A DNA stretch of 64,000 nt. Source: Ariolimax columbianus. Lineage: Eukaryota; Mollusca; Gastropoda; Stylommatophora; Arionidae. The notes under the pieces were generated by a model, which saw nothing but the letters and a program-made list of their open reading frames with translations, was not told the origin of the DNA and ran no database searches. The position numbers were made by a program, and so were the translations under genes. Positions 33,575 through 45,055 of this stretch are shown piece by piece; within the stretch, counting starts at the first letter, position 1; every line of letters begins with the position of its first letter. The stretch spans positions 100,995,172 to 101,059,171 of the forward strand of contig JAVGWX010000005.1 of the NCBI GenBank assembly GCA_036924085.1, written 5' to 3'.

Positions 33575-34165
33575 AGAGTCTGACATCGAACAGTGAGTCT
33601 GACATGAGTCTGACATCGAACAGTGAGTCTGACATCGAACAGTGAGTCTGGCATCGAACAGTTAGTCTGACATCGAACAGTGAGTCTGAAATCGAACAGT
33701 GAGTCTGACATCGAACAGTGAGTCTGACATAAGTCTGGCATCGAACAGTGAGTCTGATATCGAACAGTGAGTCTGACATGAGTCTGACATCGAACAGTGA
33801 GTCTGACATCGAACAGTGAGTCTGACATCGAACAGTGAGTCTGACATGAGTCTGACATCGAACAGTGAGTCTGACACCGAACAGTGAGTCTGGCATCGAA
33901 CAGTGAGTCTGACATCGAACAGTGAGTCTGACATGAGTCTGACATCGAACAGTGAGTCTGATATCGAACAGTGAGTCTGACATAAGTCTGACATCGAACA
34001 GTGAGTCTGATATCGAACAGTGAGTCTAACATGAGTCTGACATCGAACAAAGAGTCTGATATCGAACAGTGAGTCTGACATGAGTCTGACATCGAACAGT
34101 GAGTCTGACATCGAACAGTGAGTCTGACATCGGACAGTGAGTCTGACATCGAACAGTTAGACAGA
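33575..34165. repeat. 19-bp minisatellite with interspersed 11-bp half units
   Basis: About 27 copies of TCTGACATCGAACAGTGAG. At several places a short TCTGACATGAG step is inserted, giving 30-nt steps. Long minus-strand frames (DSLFDVRL repeats) follow from the repeat. Confidence 0.94.
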
Positions 34166-34485
34166 TGGCTAATGAACCACATTAAGATACTGCACATGCA
34201 CGTTTCCGCCTTCCAACCTCCTAGTCTTCGTTTACATATATGTATACTTTTAGTTGTTTAATGTTCACAATGAGTAAGTTTAGTCTTTTGTGCACCCTGA
34301 AAAAGGTGTTATGTGACATAGTATACTTAAAGAGACAGGTAACTTACAATTTTTCGTGTATGTTTTGTGTATGTTTTTGTTTTTTGTTTATACCTATCAC
34401 AAATTTGACCTGAGAAGTGTTCACTCGCGATCTGTGACTATTTTGTCATTTATTTCGCTCAGAAGCAAACTACTGTAGTGATGCC
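34166..34485. other. No confident feature
   Basis: Unique-looking sequence without supported features. Confidence 0.4.
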
Positions 34486-34489
34486 ACGC

Positions 34490-34620
34490 ACGATGCTAAG
34501 TGGGAGGTTACAAGTTACGAGCTGTTGGCATGTTCGGAGGAAGAATGGATGTGTCTGCAACAGCAAGACAATTTGGTGTGTCAAGACAGACAGTGGTTAC
34601 ATCACTACCAAACAACTAGG
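34490..34620 (+). mobile_element. Tc1-like transposase N-terminal fragment
   Basis: From 34532 the + frame reads FGGRMDVSATARQFGVSRQT, the helix-turn-helix DNA-binding segment of Tc1-type transposases (GMxxxxIAxxFGVSRxTV). The remainder of a transposase was not seen. Confidence 0.5.
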
Positions 34621-34779
34621 ACTGAGCGTTGTCATTTTTTTTTAAATGACCCCCATGCTCGCAGACGCTGCGGAGACAATCACACGTGACACAAAAATTG
34701 TCCGTTGTTTCAGTTTCGAACTATGGAATATATGCAATATCCCCAATATCGAAGACAAAAAGTCACAAACAGAGGAACG

Positions 34780-35640
34780 GAAAAAACACACAGTTATAAA
34801 TTACATCAACCAAAAATAAGATTTCCACCAACAGCCTGGATACACACCTTTACGAACGGTTCAGCCAAAGATGCCATTGGAAATGGGGCAGGGGGCATCA
34901 ATATAAAACTAGAAAGCAAAGTTTACTCAGTAGCATGTGCCACTGGGAGACGCTGCGACAAGTTCAGTGCCAAAGCCAGTGCCATGAGACAAGCAGCTGA
35001 AATCCTTATAGACCATAAAGAGCTGGCAGAAACGCAAGTGGTCATTTTCTCAGACGCCCTTACAAAAATGAACTCGGTGCTCTGGCAGACTCGCTCGAAC
35101 GCCTGTCCCAGTGTTTGAAAAAAAGCATAGTCCGGTGGATACCAGCCCACTACAACATTCCAGGCAACGAGGAAGCGGACAGACTCGCCAGAGACGGGGG
35201 AATGCTGCAGCAGAGTGATACAGAAATCACATCCAATGAGACTAAAGCATTCATCAGGGCAAGTTACAGTACAAAATGGAAAAAAGACCAACCCTGGCCA
35301 CATAGAAAACGATGCCTACCATCAACTCTCCAGGCGAGACCAGATGATCATTCTCCGGCTACGCAAAGGTCACAAAGACTTAGATGGCATCTGTACAAGT
35401 TCAAGATTGGCACTACATACCTTTGTGTCTGTGGCACAGCCCCGATGAAGGCACGACATATTTTGCAGTCCTGTCCATTGTATACCGACAAAAGAAGTAG
35501 CATTTGGCAACAGCCAGTGCCCTTCCATGAGAAGCTGTACGGAAGTGTACAGAGCCTTGAGTCGATTGCCGCCTTCGTTAGAGTTATTGAAGTTGAGATC
35601 TGAAGACGAACGAGGAAGAAGAAGACGAACTATAGAATCA
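34780..35640 (+). mobile_element. RNase H-type LINE, RNase H domain to 3' end
   Basis: The frame from about 34780 gives WIHTFTNGSAKDAIGNGAGG, then GRRCDKFSAKASAMRQAAEI and QVVIFSDALTKMN: the three RNase H catalytic blocks. The first Asp is Asn (TNGSA for TDGSA) and the Glu is Lys (SAKASA for SAExxA); the third Asp is kept. After a frameshift near 35115 come IVRWIPAHYNIPGNEEADRL, CVCGTAPMKARHILQSCPLY and the terminal SIAAFVRVIEVEI, then a stop at 35601. The 3' end is GGTCTGAAGACGAACGAGGA-like and AAG-rich. It is the most complete copy of this family here; the 40.6 kb minus-strand copy belongs to the same family. Confidence 0.88.
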
Positions 35641-35734
35641 AGTTTCTTCTCCCCAAATTTCGATGTTTTTGGAGGATAATATAAAATTATATGATGAAAA
35701 ACATTACCTGGTAAGTGACTTTTTTTCATTGAGT

Positions 35735-35998
35735 AGCTGTTGAAGGTGGACTGCGGTCCTCCAGGCAGCTCGTGGTATCCTTGGCTTCATCTGCAGGACG
35801 GACACAACTCCGGGGATGATGCCGATTCACGTCTCGTCAGTCAAACTGTCTTGAAAACAGCCTTTTTCCAGGGCAAGCTACATGGAAGAGACATAGCGGT
35901 CTACCACCATCAGCACGCTCATGATGATGAGGAAAGCTACCATAACTCGTCACTTAATATATTTTTCAGTGCGAAAAGAAGAGTAAACTTATTCATTG
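35735..35998. repeat. Dispersed repeat family C, inverted composite
   Basis: The left part (GGTGGACTGCGGTCCTCCAG ... CTTGAAAACAGCC) runs in the same direction as the 7 kb copy. The right part (AGCTACCATAACTCGTCACT ... AACTTATTCATTGTTG) runs like the 43 kb copy. So two pieces of one family lie in opposite orientation around about 35910. Confidence 0.65.
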
Positions 35999-36002
35999 TT
36001 GA

Positions 36003-36115
36003 CCTAAACAACACAGGCAATACATATGAAGATACACAGGCAATACATATGAAGATACACATGCAATACATATGAAGATACACAGGCAATACATATGAAG
36101 ATACACAGGCAATGA
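36003..36115. repeat. 23-bp minisatellite, five copies, at a family C end
   Basis: Units carry ACACAGGCAATACATATGAA and GAT. The first begins inside the AACAACACAGG that ends the family C block. Confidence 0.92.
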
Positions 36116-36224
36116 TTGTATTGGAAAAATAGGGCTTAGAGAAAAACAGTAATTTCTAACCTCACAGAATATCAGGATTGAACTGAGGAAAGTAATAATT
36201 GCCACTCAAATACGGTCAATCGCA

Positions 36225-36400
36225 CTCTATTGAACTGACACTTTGACTCTAGCAAAGACGAATGCAAAAAAGCTTGGAAGCGTTTAAAATGTGTTACTAC
36301 CGTAGAATGGAAATAGTGAGTTGTACAGGTAGAAGACCAAAGGACTATGTCCTCACTTAAGTGGGCGTACGAAGACAACATATTGAATTCAGTTGACTGG
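36225..36400 (+). mobile_element. LINE fragment, RT C-terminal block, degraded
   Basis: SLEAFKMCYYRRM near 36272 matches the AFEMxCYRRML block found after the RT domain of non-LTR elements. It then breaks down in several frames. It is followed by purine-rich repeats at 36400. Confidence 0.45.
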
Positions 36401-36595
36401 AAAAGAAGAAGAGAAAGACAAAGGAGAAGTCGAAGTAGACGGAGAAAAAGAAGAAGAACAATAACAACAGCAACAACAAAAGCAATAACAACAAGAAAAA
36501 AAAGATGATGAAGAAAAAGATCAACAACAAGAAAATAAACAAGAATAGGAAGGAAAATGAGAGGATAAAGAAATAGACGAAGTAGAAGAAGAAGT
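36400..36595. repeat. AAG/AAC purine-rich tract
   Basis: Imperfect AAG, AAC and GAT steps link the LINE fragment to the AGT microsatellite. Confidence 0.85.
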
Positions 36596-38035
<1,440 letters not shown>

Positions 38036-38039
38036 TAGA

Positions 38040-38415
38040 TAGAAGCACTACACTTGAATGAATAGAGTTATACATGTGACTAGATACCTCATGATATCAA
38101 ACACATTGTAATATAAACCAGCACCAGAAGAGCACACTAAGTACTTTAGACCAGGTTTCCTGTTAAGAGCCAGGGTTGGCCTAGTGGTGGTGGCCCTATG
38201 TTTCGTCACCTGAGTGGTTTTTAGGCTGATAAGAAAAGAACCACTGAAACATTATAATCTTGTCGTGAGAGACGTCTAAAGAAGGTTGTGCATGAAGATA
38301 GCAACGATTCAATGCAATGGAGTTCTTTTGATGCGTACATGTAAACGTACCGTCAGTACAAATGTAAGGGGATAGCTCTAGTGATGGATTTATGCTTCCC
38401 TGTTAGCGAGAAGGC
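38040..38415. other. No confident feature
   Basis: Unique sequence between two simple-repeat blocks. Confidence 0.4.
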
Positions 38416-38419
38416 CGAA

Positions 38420-39030
38420 CATTGTCATCATCATCACTATCGTCATCATCAACTCCATCGAACCATTTCATCCCAATAACCACCACCTCCATCACTACCA
38501 CCACCATCACCACCTCTAACGCAACGAAACCACCATCATCGTCGTTACCATTACCACCTTCATCACCACCACCATCTTTATCACTACCATCATCATCTCC
38601 ATCACTACCATCATCATCACCATCTCCATTACCGCCATCATTACTTCCATCACCATCTCCATCACCACCACCATTACTTCCATCACAATCTCTATCACCA
38701 CCACCATTACTTCCATCACCATCTCCATTACCACCACCATTACTTCCATCACCATCTCCATCACTGCCACCATTACTACCACAATCAACACCACGATAAC
38801 CACCACCACCATCACCGCCCTAACACCACCATTACCACATCCTTCACTATGACAGCCCTCACTACCATCCATCCTACAACATAACGATACCCGCATAATC
38901 GTCATTATCACCACCATCACCACCTCAATACTACCACCACCACGTCCACCACTACCACTACCACTACCATCATCTTCACCACTATATCACAACCCCAGTT
39001 ACCACCACCATAGCTTCCACCACCAGCATC
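38420..39030. repeat. CAC/ATC trinucleotide-rich tract with 33-bp substructure
   Basis: CACCATCTCCATCACCACCA and CCATTACTTCCAT repeat several times at about 38640-38780, within looser ATC/ACC repeats. Confidence 0.9.
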
Positions 39031-39139
39031 ATCACCAGAACCATATTTATGATTTTAGAAACTATTTGGAAAAGAAAGAAAGAAACCATGAGCAATTATT
39101 TCTTTCCTCTGAAACCTCCCACAAAAGTATTATTTCTTT

Positions 39140-39208
39140 CTCTCGCTCTCTATCTCTCACGCTCTCTCTTACATTCGGACTCTCTCTCTATCTCTCTCAC
39201 TCTCACTC

Positions 39209-39242
<34 letters not shown>

Positions 39243-39250
39243 CCTCTCAA
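39140..39250. repeat. CT-rich microsatellite
   Basis: About 110 nt of CTCTCT with interruptions. Confidence 0.93.
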
Positions 39251-39254
39251 AGAC

Positions 39255-39535
39255 ACAATGAAACAGCACCGATCGATTCTCCAAATCCAGGCCTGGGAAC
39301 AAGAGGACACTCCACAAAGTGTCACCAAAACGCGAATACCGGCGCGTGGCAGGTCGCGTGCCGCCACGTGCCGTAGCTGGCTGCGGGCCGCACCTGGACT
39401 GTTACTAAATTTAGAACTTGCTCGTTTTTCTCGTCCTGTTAACAAAAAGCACCAGAGGACTAAGACCAAGCAACGTTTGTTCCGGATATTTTTATGTGGT
39501 TCGACAGAGTTTATGACTAAAGCCTTTTTGTTTTA
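39255..39535. other. Locally GC/CpG-rich island
   Basis: About 39325-39415 is clearly richer in CpG (GGCGCGTGGCAGGTCGCGTG, then GCCGCCACGTGCCG) than its surroundings. Both strands are open for 85-155 codons, but no motif was recognised. It could be a promoter-like patch or part of a foreign element. Confidence 0.35.
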
Positions 39536-39689
39536 AATAGTATATTAGCCTATCCACGAAATAAATCAGAAGTCGAGTGTTTAAAGATAACCTCAGATGG
39601 GCAGATTATATCTCTCGAGTGGTTGCCGGGGTGGAAATAAATAAGGATCACGATTATCCTGTTTGCTCCACTACATGTGAGCCCTTGCA

Positions 39690-40045
39690 GGAAGTCTCAA
39701 TTCAAGTATGTGTAGTGGCAATTACAATAGCAACGTTTTTACATGACGAGGTTGCTAGATTCATGCTCAACCTGATTTAGACGAAATTTACAATATGCGT
39801 ATAAGGTACCAGTGGTGCTGTTCTTTGCTTCCTGGATCCTCGTGAGTGTGTTAAGTAACATGATGACGATTAGCGTTTTAACTCCAAGTTAGGCACATGT
39901 TACCACTACATCCGGCCCCTTTCAGGAAGTCTGTTTACAAGTACCAACAGTGGTCGTCTGTCGTGTTGAGGTTGCTAGCCCCATGCTAAAACTTCTTTAG
40001 TCACATTTAATTAATGATTGGAAGGCTACGGTGGTTCTATTCTTT
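39690..40045 (+). repeat. Dispersed repeat family B, two copies in tandem
   Basis: TGACGAGGTTGCTAGATTCA (39744) and GTGTTGAGGTTGCTAGCCCC (39962) each head a family B block. GGAAGTCT lies before both at a similar distance, so a unit of about 220 nt was duplicated. Confidence 0.65.
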
Positions 40046-40240
40046 TCAACATAGGTACCACTCTAATGAAACATAACATTTTTGACATTTTGTCTTTTCA
40101 ACATGGGTACACTTGAATGAAACATAACATTGTTGATATCTTGTCTTTTTAACATGGGTACACTCTAAAGAAACATAACATTGTTGACATCTTGTCTTTT
40201 CAACATGGGTACAACTCTGCGGAAACAAAGCATATTCCTG
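40045..40240. repeat. 51-bp minisatellite, four copies
   Basis: Units carry AACATGGGTACACTCTAATG, AAACATAACATTGTTGACAT and CTTGTCTTTTC. Confidence 0.92.
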
Positions 40241-40324
40241 GTCATCTTATCTTGCCCATAATCTAGGAGGTCGATGAGACATCACATCTTGGTGAATTAT
40301 GAACTGTCTGTTTCTACCGAGATT

Positions 40325-40612
40325 TCTTCCTCGTTCGTCTCCATGCCTCGACTTCCTCATTCGCCTCCAGGCCTCGACTTCCTCATTCGTTTCCAGGCCT
40401 CGACATCCTCATTCATCTCCAGGCCTCGATTTCCTCATTCGTCTTCAGGCCTGAATTCCTCATTCGTCTCAAGGCCTGAATTCCTCATTCGTCTCCAGGC
40501 CTCGACATCCTCTTTCGTCTCCAGGCCTGAATTCCCCATTCGTCTCTAGGCCTCGACATCCTCATTCGTCTCCAGGCCTCGACTTCCTCGTTCGTCTTCA
40601 GACCTCAACTTC
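40325..40612 (-). repeat. About 26-bp minisatellite derived from a LINE 3' end, about eleven copies
   Basis: Read on the minus strand, units carry GGCCTGGAGACGAATGAGGA. The adjoining LINE ends GGTCTGAAGACGAACGAGGA, 17 of 20 identical, and the array starts directly at that point. Confidence 0.88.
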
Positions 40613-41165
40613 AATGACTAACGAAGGCAGCAGTCTACTCAAGGCTCTGAACACTTCCATACAGCTTCTCGTGGAAGGACACTGGTTGTTGCCAAATGCT
40701 ACTTCGTTTGTCAGTATACAGTGATCAGGGCTGCAAAATATGTTCTGCCTTCGTAGGGGACATCTCAGTCTGATGTGACCTTTGCGTAGCCAGAGAATGA
40801 TCACCTGGTCTCGCCTGGAAAGTTGATGGTAGGCATCGTTTTCTATGTGGCCAGGGTGGTCTTTTTTCCATTTTGCACTGTATCTTGTCCCGATGAATGC
40901 TTTAGTCTCATCGGATGTGATTTCTGTATTACTCTGCTGCAGCATTCTTCTGTCCCCGGCCGCGAGTGTCCGCCTCCTCGTTGCCTGGAATGTCACAGTG
41001 GGCTTTTTTTTTAAGCACTGGACAGGCGTTCTAGCCAGTCTGCCAGAGCACAGAGTTCATTTCTGTTGACAGGCGTTCTAGCCAGTCTGCCAGAGCACAG
41101 AGTTCATTTCTGTTACCGTGATTTGACAATCGCCATTGTTTCTGTCCCTGTGGTGGTTTTTGCCC
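40598..41165 (-). mobile_element. RNase H-type LINE, second copy of the 35 kb family
   Basis: The minus strand carries MLQQSNTEITSDETKAFIGT, HIENDAYHQLSRRDQVIILW and the terminal VIEVEV, matching the 34.8-35.6 kb copy in shifted frames. Most of the WIPAHYNIPGNEEADR block is deleted. A 47-nt direct duplication (GACAGGCGTTCTAGCCAGTC at 41021 and 41068) lies in the RNase H region. Confidence 0.82.
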
Positions 41166-41405
41166 TCCGTTTCTAAACATCATTTATCACGAGCTACTTT
41201 GGTCATTCTTGTTCCTGTGACTTGTCCCTTCAGTGTAATGATGTATATCCCATCACAATACCAATGGAGTTTGCAAGCTTTAGTATCATTGAGTGAATTT
41301 GTTGTATTGTCCGACATTCTGGTTGATTGTTTCATATGTAGACATTTGAGATATGATCCTTGCACGATATTTCAAGAAGCTGCCCGAAGCCTTTCCTTTC
41401 ATCTG
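41166..41405. other. No confident feature
   Basis: Unique-looking sequence between two LINE relics. Confidence 0.35.
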
Positions 41406-41409
41406 AATC

Positions 41410-41880
41410 TCGATATTTAATGAGGAACACGTGTCTGATGACAGTTAGCCAAATCATAAGTAAACTCTTTTGGCTTAGTGTACCATGTTGGACCAGGACC
41501 TCTTTCAGACCACATCTCTACACCAACCTCGGGGTATTGAGGGGGCCACGCACTCTAAGTGTCTAATTGTTTTCCGTCATGCGCATCACAAGGCCGGCGT
41601 ATGTGTGTTTCGTAACAGCGCGACATCTATGATGTCAGTGATGGAAATTCGACGTATTTAGTCCCGAAGAAAGATCTTCAATGGTCTTTGCTTCATCGCT
41701 CATTGAGCAACGCAAAATCTATACGCATCAGCTTTATGTAGTTTGCACACCTCGCAGCCATAGTCCATATCTTGAGTCACCAGGCGGTTGAAGATGTTAA
41801 GTTTGTCTCCAGCTTTTTTTCTCACATAAGCTTTGTTCTGCCTTGTGGATCCAAGAGCAGAAACTTGTTGTTCTAAGCTG
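41410..41880 (-). mobile_element. LINE RT C-terminal fragment of another family
   Basis: The minus strand reads AYVRKKAGDKLNIFNRLVTQ, YGCEVCKLHKADAYR, then TYAGLVMRMTE, and GLKEVLVQHG. This is the order of the post-RT region of RNase H-less LINEs (LYGCExWTLxKAD ... GHxxRM ... WxxxxKEVL). Frames shift repeatedly and stops are present. Confidence 0.65.
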
Positions 41881-42235
41881 TTCGTACTGATTATTTTATT
41901 CTTTACGATACTTTTTACTCAAAGACATCACTACGGGTATCAGAATGTTGATCCCCATACCGCTGATCAGGCTGCCGCAAAACTGTCTGATTCTTCGTTC
42001 ATGGAATAGTCATGAGGGAAGGCCTTGGTCAATATGTTTCATCTGAACTTGACGTGAGGTCGGAGTGTTGCTTGATACGTTTCATCTGAACTTGACGAGA
42101 GGTTTTGGTGTTGGTCAGTATTGCTATTGAAGCAGTCCTTAATAAGTTCAGGGTAAACGCGGATGCACTGCCCAACCTCATCCCCCCTCCTCCCCCCTAC
42201 CGGCGAAGAACACACTGCAAAACAACCCTCCTAAT
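41881..42235. other. Unrecognised, with two tandem edges resembling family C
   Basis: TTTCATCTGAACTTGACG occurs at 42040 and 42090, about 50 nt apart, recalling the CACCTGACCCTGA edge of family C. Nothing else is supported. Confidence 0.4.
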
Positions 42236-42239
42236 AACA

Positions 42240-43106
42240 ACGTGAAGTTTAAACACATAGTCATCACAGAGAGATGTACGAACTGTGAGAAACGCGCAGA
42301 AAATGACGTAGCGAGATGTACTAACTATGAGAAACACGCAGGAACTGACATCGCGAAATTGACTAGCTGTGAGAAACACGTAGGAACTGACATCGCGAGA
42401 TGGACTGGCTGTGATAAACACTCAGGAACTGACATCACGAGATGGACTAGCTGTGAGAAACACGTAGGAACTGAAGTAGCGAGATGTACTAACTATGAGA
42501 AACACGCAGGAACTGACATCGCGAGATGGACTAGCTGTGAGAAACACGTAGAAACTGACGTAGCGAGATGAACTAACTATGAGAAACACGCAGGAACTGA
42601 CATCACGAGATGGACTAGCTGTGAGAAACACGTAGGAACTGACGTAGCGAGATGTACTAACTATGAGAAACACGCAAGAACTGACATCGCGAGATGGACT
42701 AGCTGTGAGAAACACGTAAAAACTGACGTTGCGAGATGTACTATGAGAAACACACAAGAACTAACGTAGCGAGATGAAATAATTATGAGAAACACTCAGG
42801 AACTGACGTAGTGAGATGTAAAAAATTATGAGAAACACTCAGGAACTGACGAAGCGAGATGTAATAAATTATGAGAAACACGCAGGAACTGACGTAGCGA
42901 GATGTAATAAATTATGAGAAACACGCAGGAACTGACGTAGCGAGGTGTAATAAATTATGAGAAACACGCAGGAACTGACGTAGCGAGATGTAATACATTA
43001 TGAGAAACATGCAGGAACTGACGTAGCGAGATGTAATAAATTATGAGAAACACGCAGGAACTGACGTAGCGAGATGTAATAAATTATGAGAAACACCCAG
43101 GAACTG
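42240..43106 (+). repeat. 42/43-bp minisatellite with an 84-bp dimer zone, about 20 copies
   Basis: Between about 42300 and 42740 two unit types alternate: ACTAGCTGTGAGAAACACGT with GACATCGCGAGATGG, and ACTAACTATGAGAAACACGC with GACGTAGCGAGATGT, an 84-nt dimer. From 42770 rightwards all units are one 43-nt type with AATAAATTATGAG. The open frame on the left half is a consequence of the 42-nt period. Confidence 0.94.
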
Positions 43107-43109
43107 ATG

Positions 43110-43495
43110 TAGCGGTGAGCGTGTGAAAAATTGCAAGTTTGACCCTCCTGAGTGGAGGAAGACTAATGTCTGGGCAATCACAACATACTGATCAGACACG
43201 TCAGGTTCAGGCAAAATATATTGGTCAAGACCCTCATCTCGGCTTCCTCGTAGCCGTCCATGGAAACAAGCTGTTTTCATGGCAGCCTGGTTAACGGGGT
43301 GAAGGAGCGACGTGATCCCCGTTGTAGCGAACGACACGCAGATGAAGCCAAGCATAGTACAGCCGCCTAGAAGACCCCGGTCTACCTTCATCAGCACCCT
43401 CGGGATGTGAGGAAAGCTACTGCAACCCGTCACTTAACCACCTTTTCAGGGCTCACAAAAGGGTAACCTACTCATTGTGGGTATTCGCATCAACA
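43110..43495 (-). repeat. Dispersed repeat family C, longest copy, with a 130-codon open frame
   Basis: The fullest copy of family C. A minus-strand frame, 43433 to 43041, contains LMKVDRGLLGGCTMLGFI and AAMKTACFHGRLRGS. The same frame in the 7 kb copy is broken soon after. Differences between the two copies in the shared stretch are mostly amino-acid changing, so purifying selection is not evident. The + strand end, GGTATTCGCATCAACATCAA, looks like a tail, which would make the frame antisense to the element. Class unknown. Confidence 0.7.
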
Positions 43496-43620
43496 TCAAC
43501 AACCTGATGAATCTAGAACATTACCTTAATGCTTCAGAAATGTTGTCTGTAGCTTGCTCATGTTGTGGCTTCAGTTTGTCGTCGTACTCTCGTCATCTGT
43601 CACTCCAGTCGAAGCACAGA
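43496..43620. other. Short spacer
   Basis: No feature seen between family C and the next array. Confidence 0.4.
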
Positions 43621-43624
43621 TCCC

Positions 43625-45055
43625 GTCCTGCAGTTACAACACGCTCTTAGTGTAACTTGGTTTAGTCACCACTTACAACACGCTCTTAGTGTAACTTGGT
43701 TTAGTCACCAGTTACAACACGCTCTTAGAGTAACTTGGTTTAGCTGGTTTAGTCACCACTTACAACAACTCTCAGTGTAACTTGACTGTCATCACTTACA
43801 ACACGCTCTCATTGTAATTTATTTTAGTCATCACTTACAACACAATCTCAGTGTAACTTGACTGTCATCCCTTACAATATGCTATCAGAGTAATTTGACT
43901 AAGCCAACCTTTACAGCATGCTTTTAGAGTAACTTGACTAAGCCAACCTTTACAGCATGCTATCAGAGTAACTTGACTAAGCCACACCTTACAGCATGAA
44001 ATCAGAGTAACTTGACTAAGCCATCCCTTACAGCATGATATCAGAGTAACTTGACTAAGCCAACCTTTACAGCATGATATCAGAGTAACTTGACTAAGCC
44101 AACCTTTACAGCATGCTATCAGAGTAACTCGACTAAGCCATCCCTTACAACATGCTATCAGTGTGACTTGACTAAGCCACTCACCCCTTACAACATGCTC
44201 TCAGGGTGACTTGACTAGGCCACCCCTTACAACATGCTATCAGAGTAACTTGACTAAGCCACCCCTTACAGCATGCAATCAGAGTAACTTGACAAAGCCA
44301 CCCACCCCTTACAGCATGCTATCAGAGTAACTTGACTAACCCACCCACCCCTTACAACATGCTATCAGATGACTTGACTAAGCCACCCACCCCTTACAGC
44401 ATGCTATCAGAGTAACTTGACAAAGCCACCCACCCCTTACAGCATGCTATCAGATGACTTGACTAAGCCACCCACCCCTTACAACATGCTATCAGAGTAA
44501 CTTGACTAAACCACCCCTTACAGCATGCTATCAGATGACTTGACAAAGCCACCCACCCCTTACAACATGCTATCAGAGTAACTTGACTAAACCACCCCTT
44601 ACAGCATGCTATCAGATGACTTGACTAAGCCACCCACCCCTTACAGCATGCTATCAGAGTAACTTGACAAAGCCACCCACCCCTTACAGCATGCTATCAG
44701 AGTAACTTGACTAAACCACCCCTTACAGCATGCTATCAGATGACTTGACTAAGCCACCCACCCCTTACAGCATGCTATCAGAGTAACTTGACAAAGCCAC
44801 CCACCCCTTACAACATGATATCAGAGTAACTTGACTAAGCCACGCCTTACAGCATGCTATCAGATGACTTGACTAAGCCACCCACCCCTTACAGCATGCT
44901 ATCAGAGTAACTTGACAAAGCCACCCACCCCTTACAACATGCTATCAGAGTAACTTGACAAAGCCACCCACCCCTTACAACATGCTATCAGAGTAACTTG
45001 ACTAAGCCACGCCTTACAACATGCTCTTAGTTTGACTTGACTCACTCGCTCCACT
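43625..45055. repeat. 36-44-bp minisatellite, about 36 copies
   Basis: Units carry CTTACAGCATGCTATCAGAG, TAACTTGACTAAGCCA and a variable CCCACCC. Left units are diverged (CACGCTCTTAGTGTAACTTG). In the right half two variants, TCAGAGTAACTTGAC and TCAGATGACTTGAC, alternate in loose blocks. GCATGC is a palindrome present in most units. Confidence 0.94.

Noticed and set aside
33546..34197. Minus-strand frames of 145-215 codons with DSLFDVRL repeats
   Set aside because: All three minus frames are open because the 19-bp minisatellite lacks stops in that direction. No independent support.
43041..43433. 130-codon minus-strand frame as a gene
   Set aside because: It lies in dispersed repeat family C; the 7 kb copy shows mostly amino-acid changing differences and a broken frame, so no coding constraint is evident.
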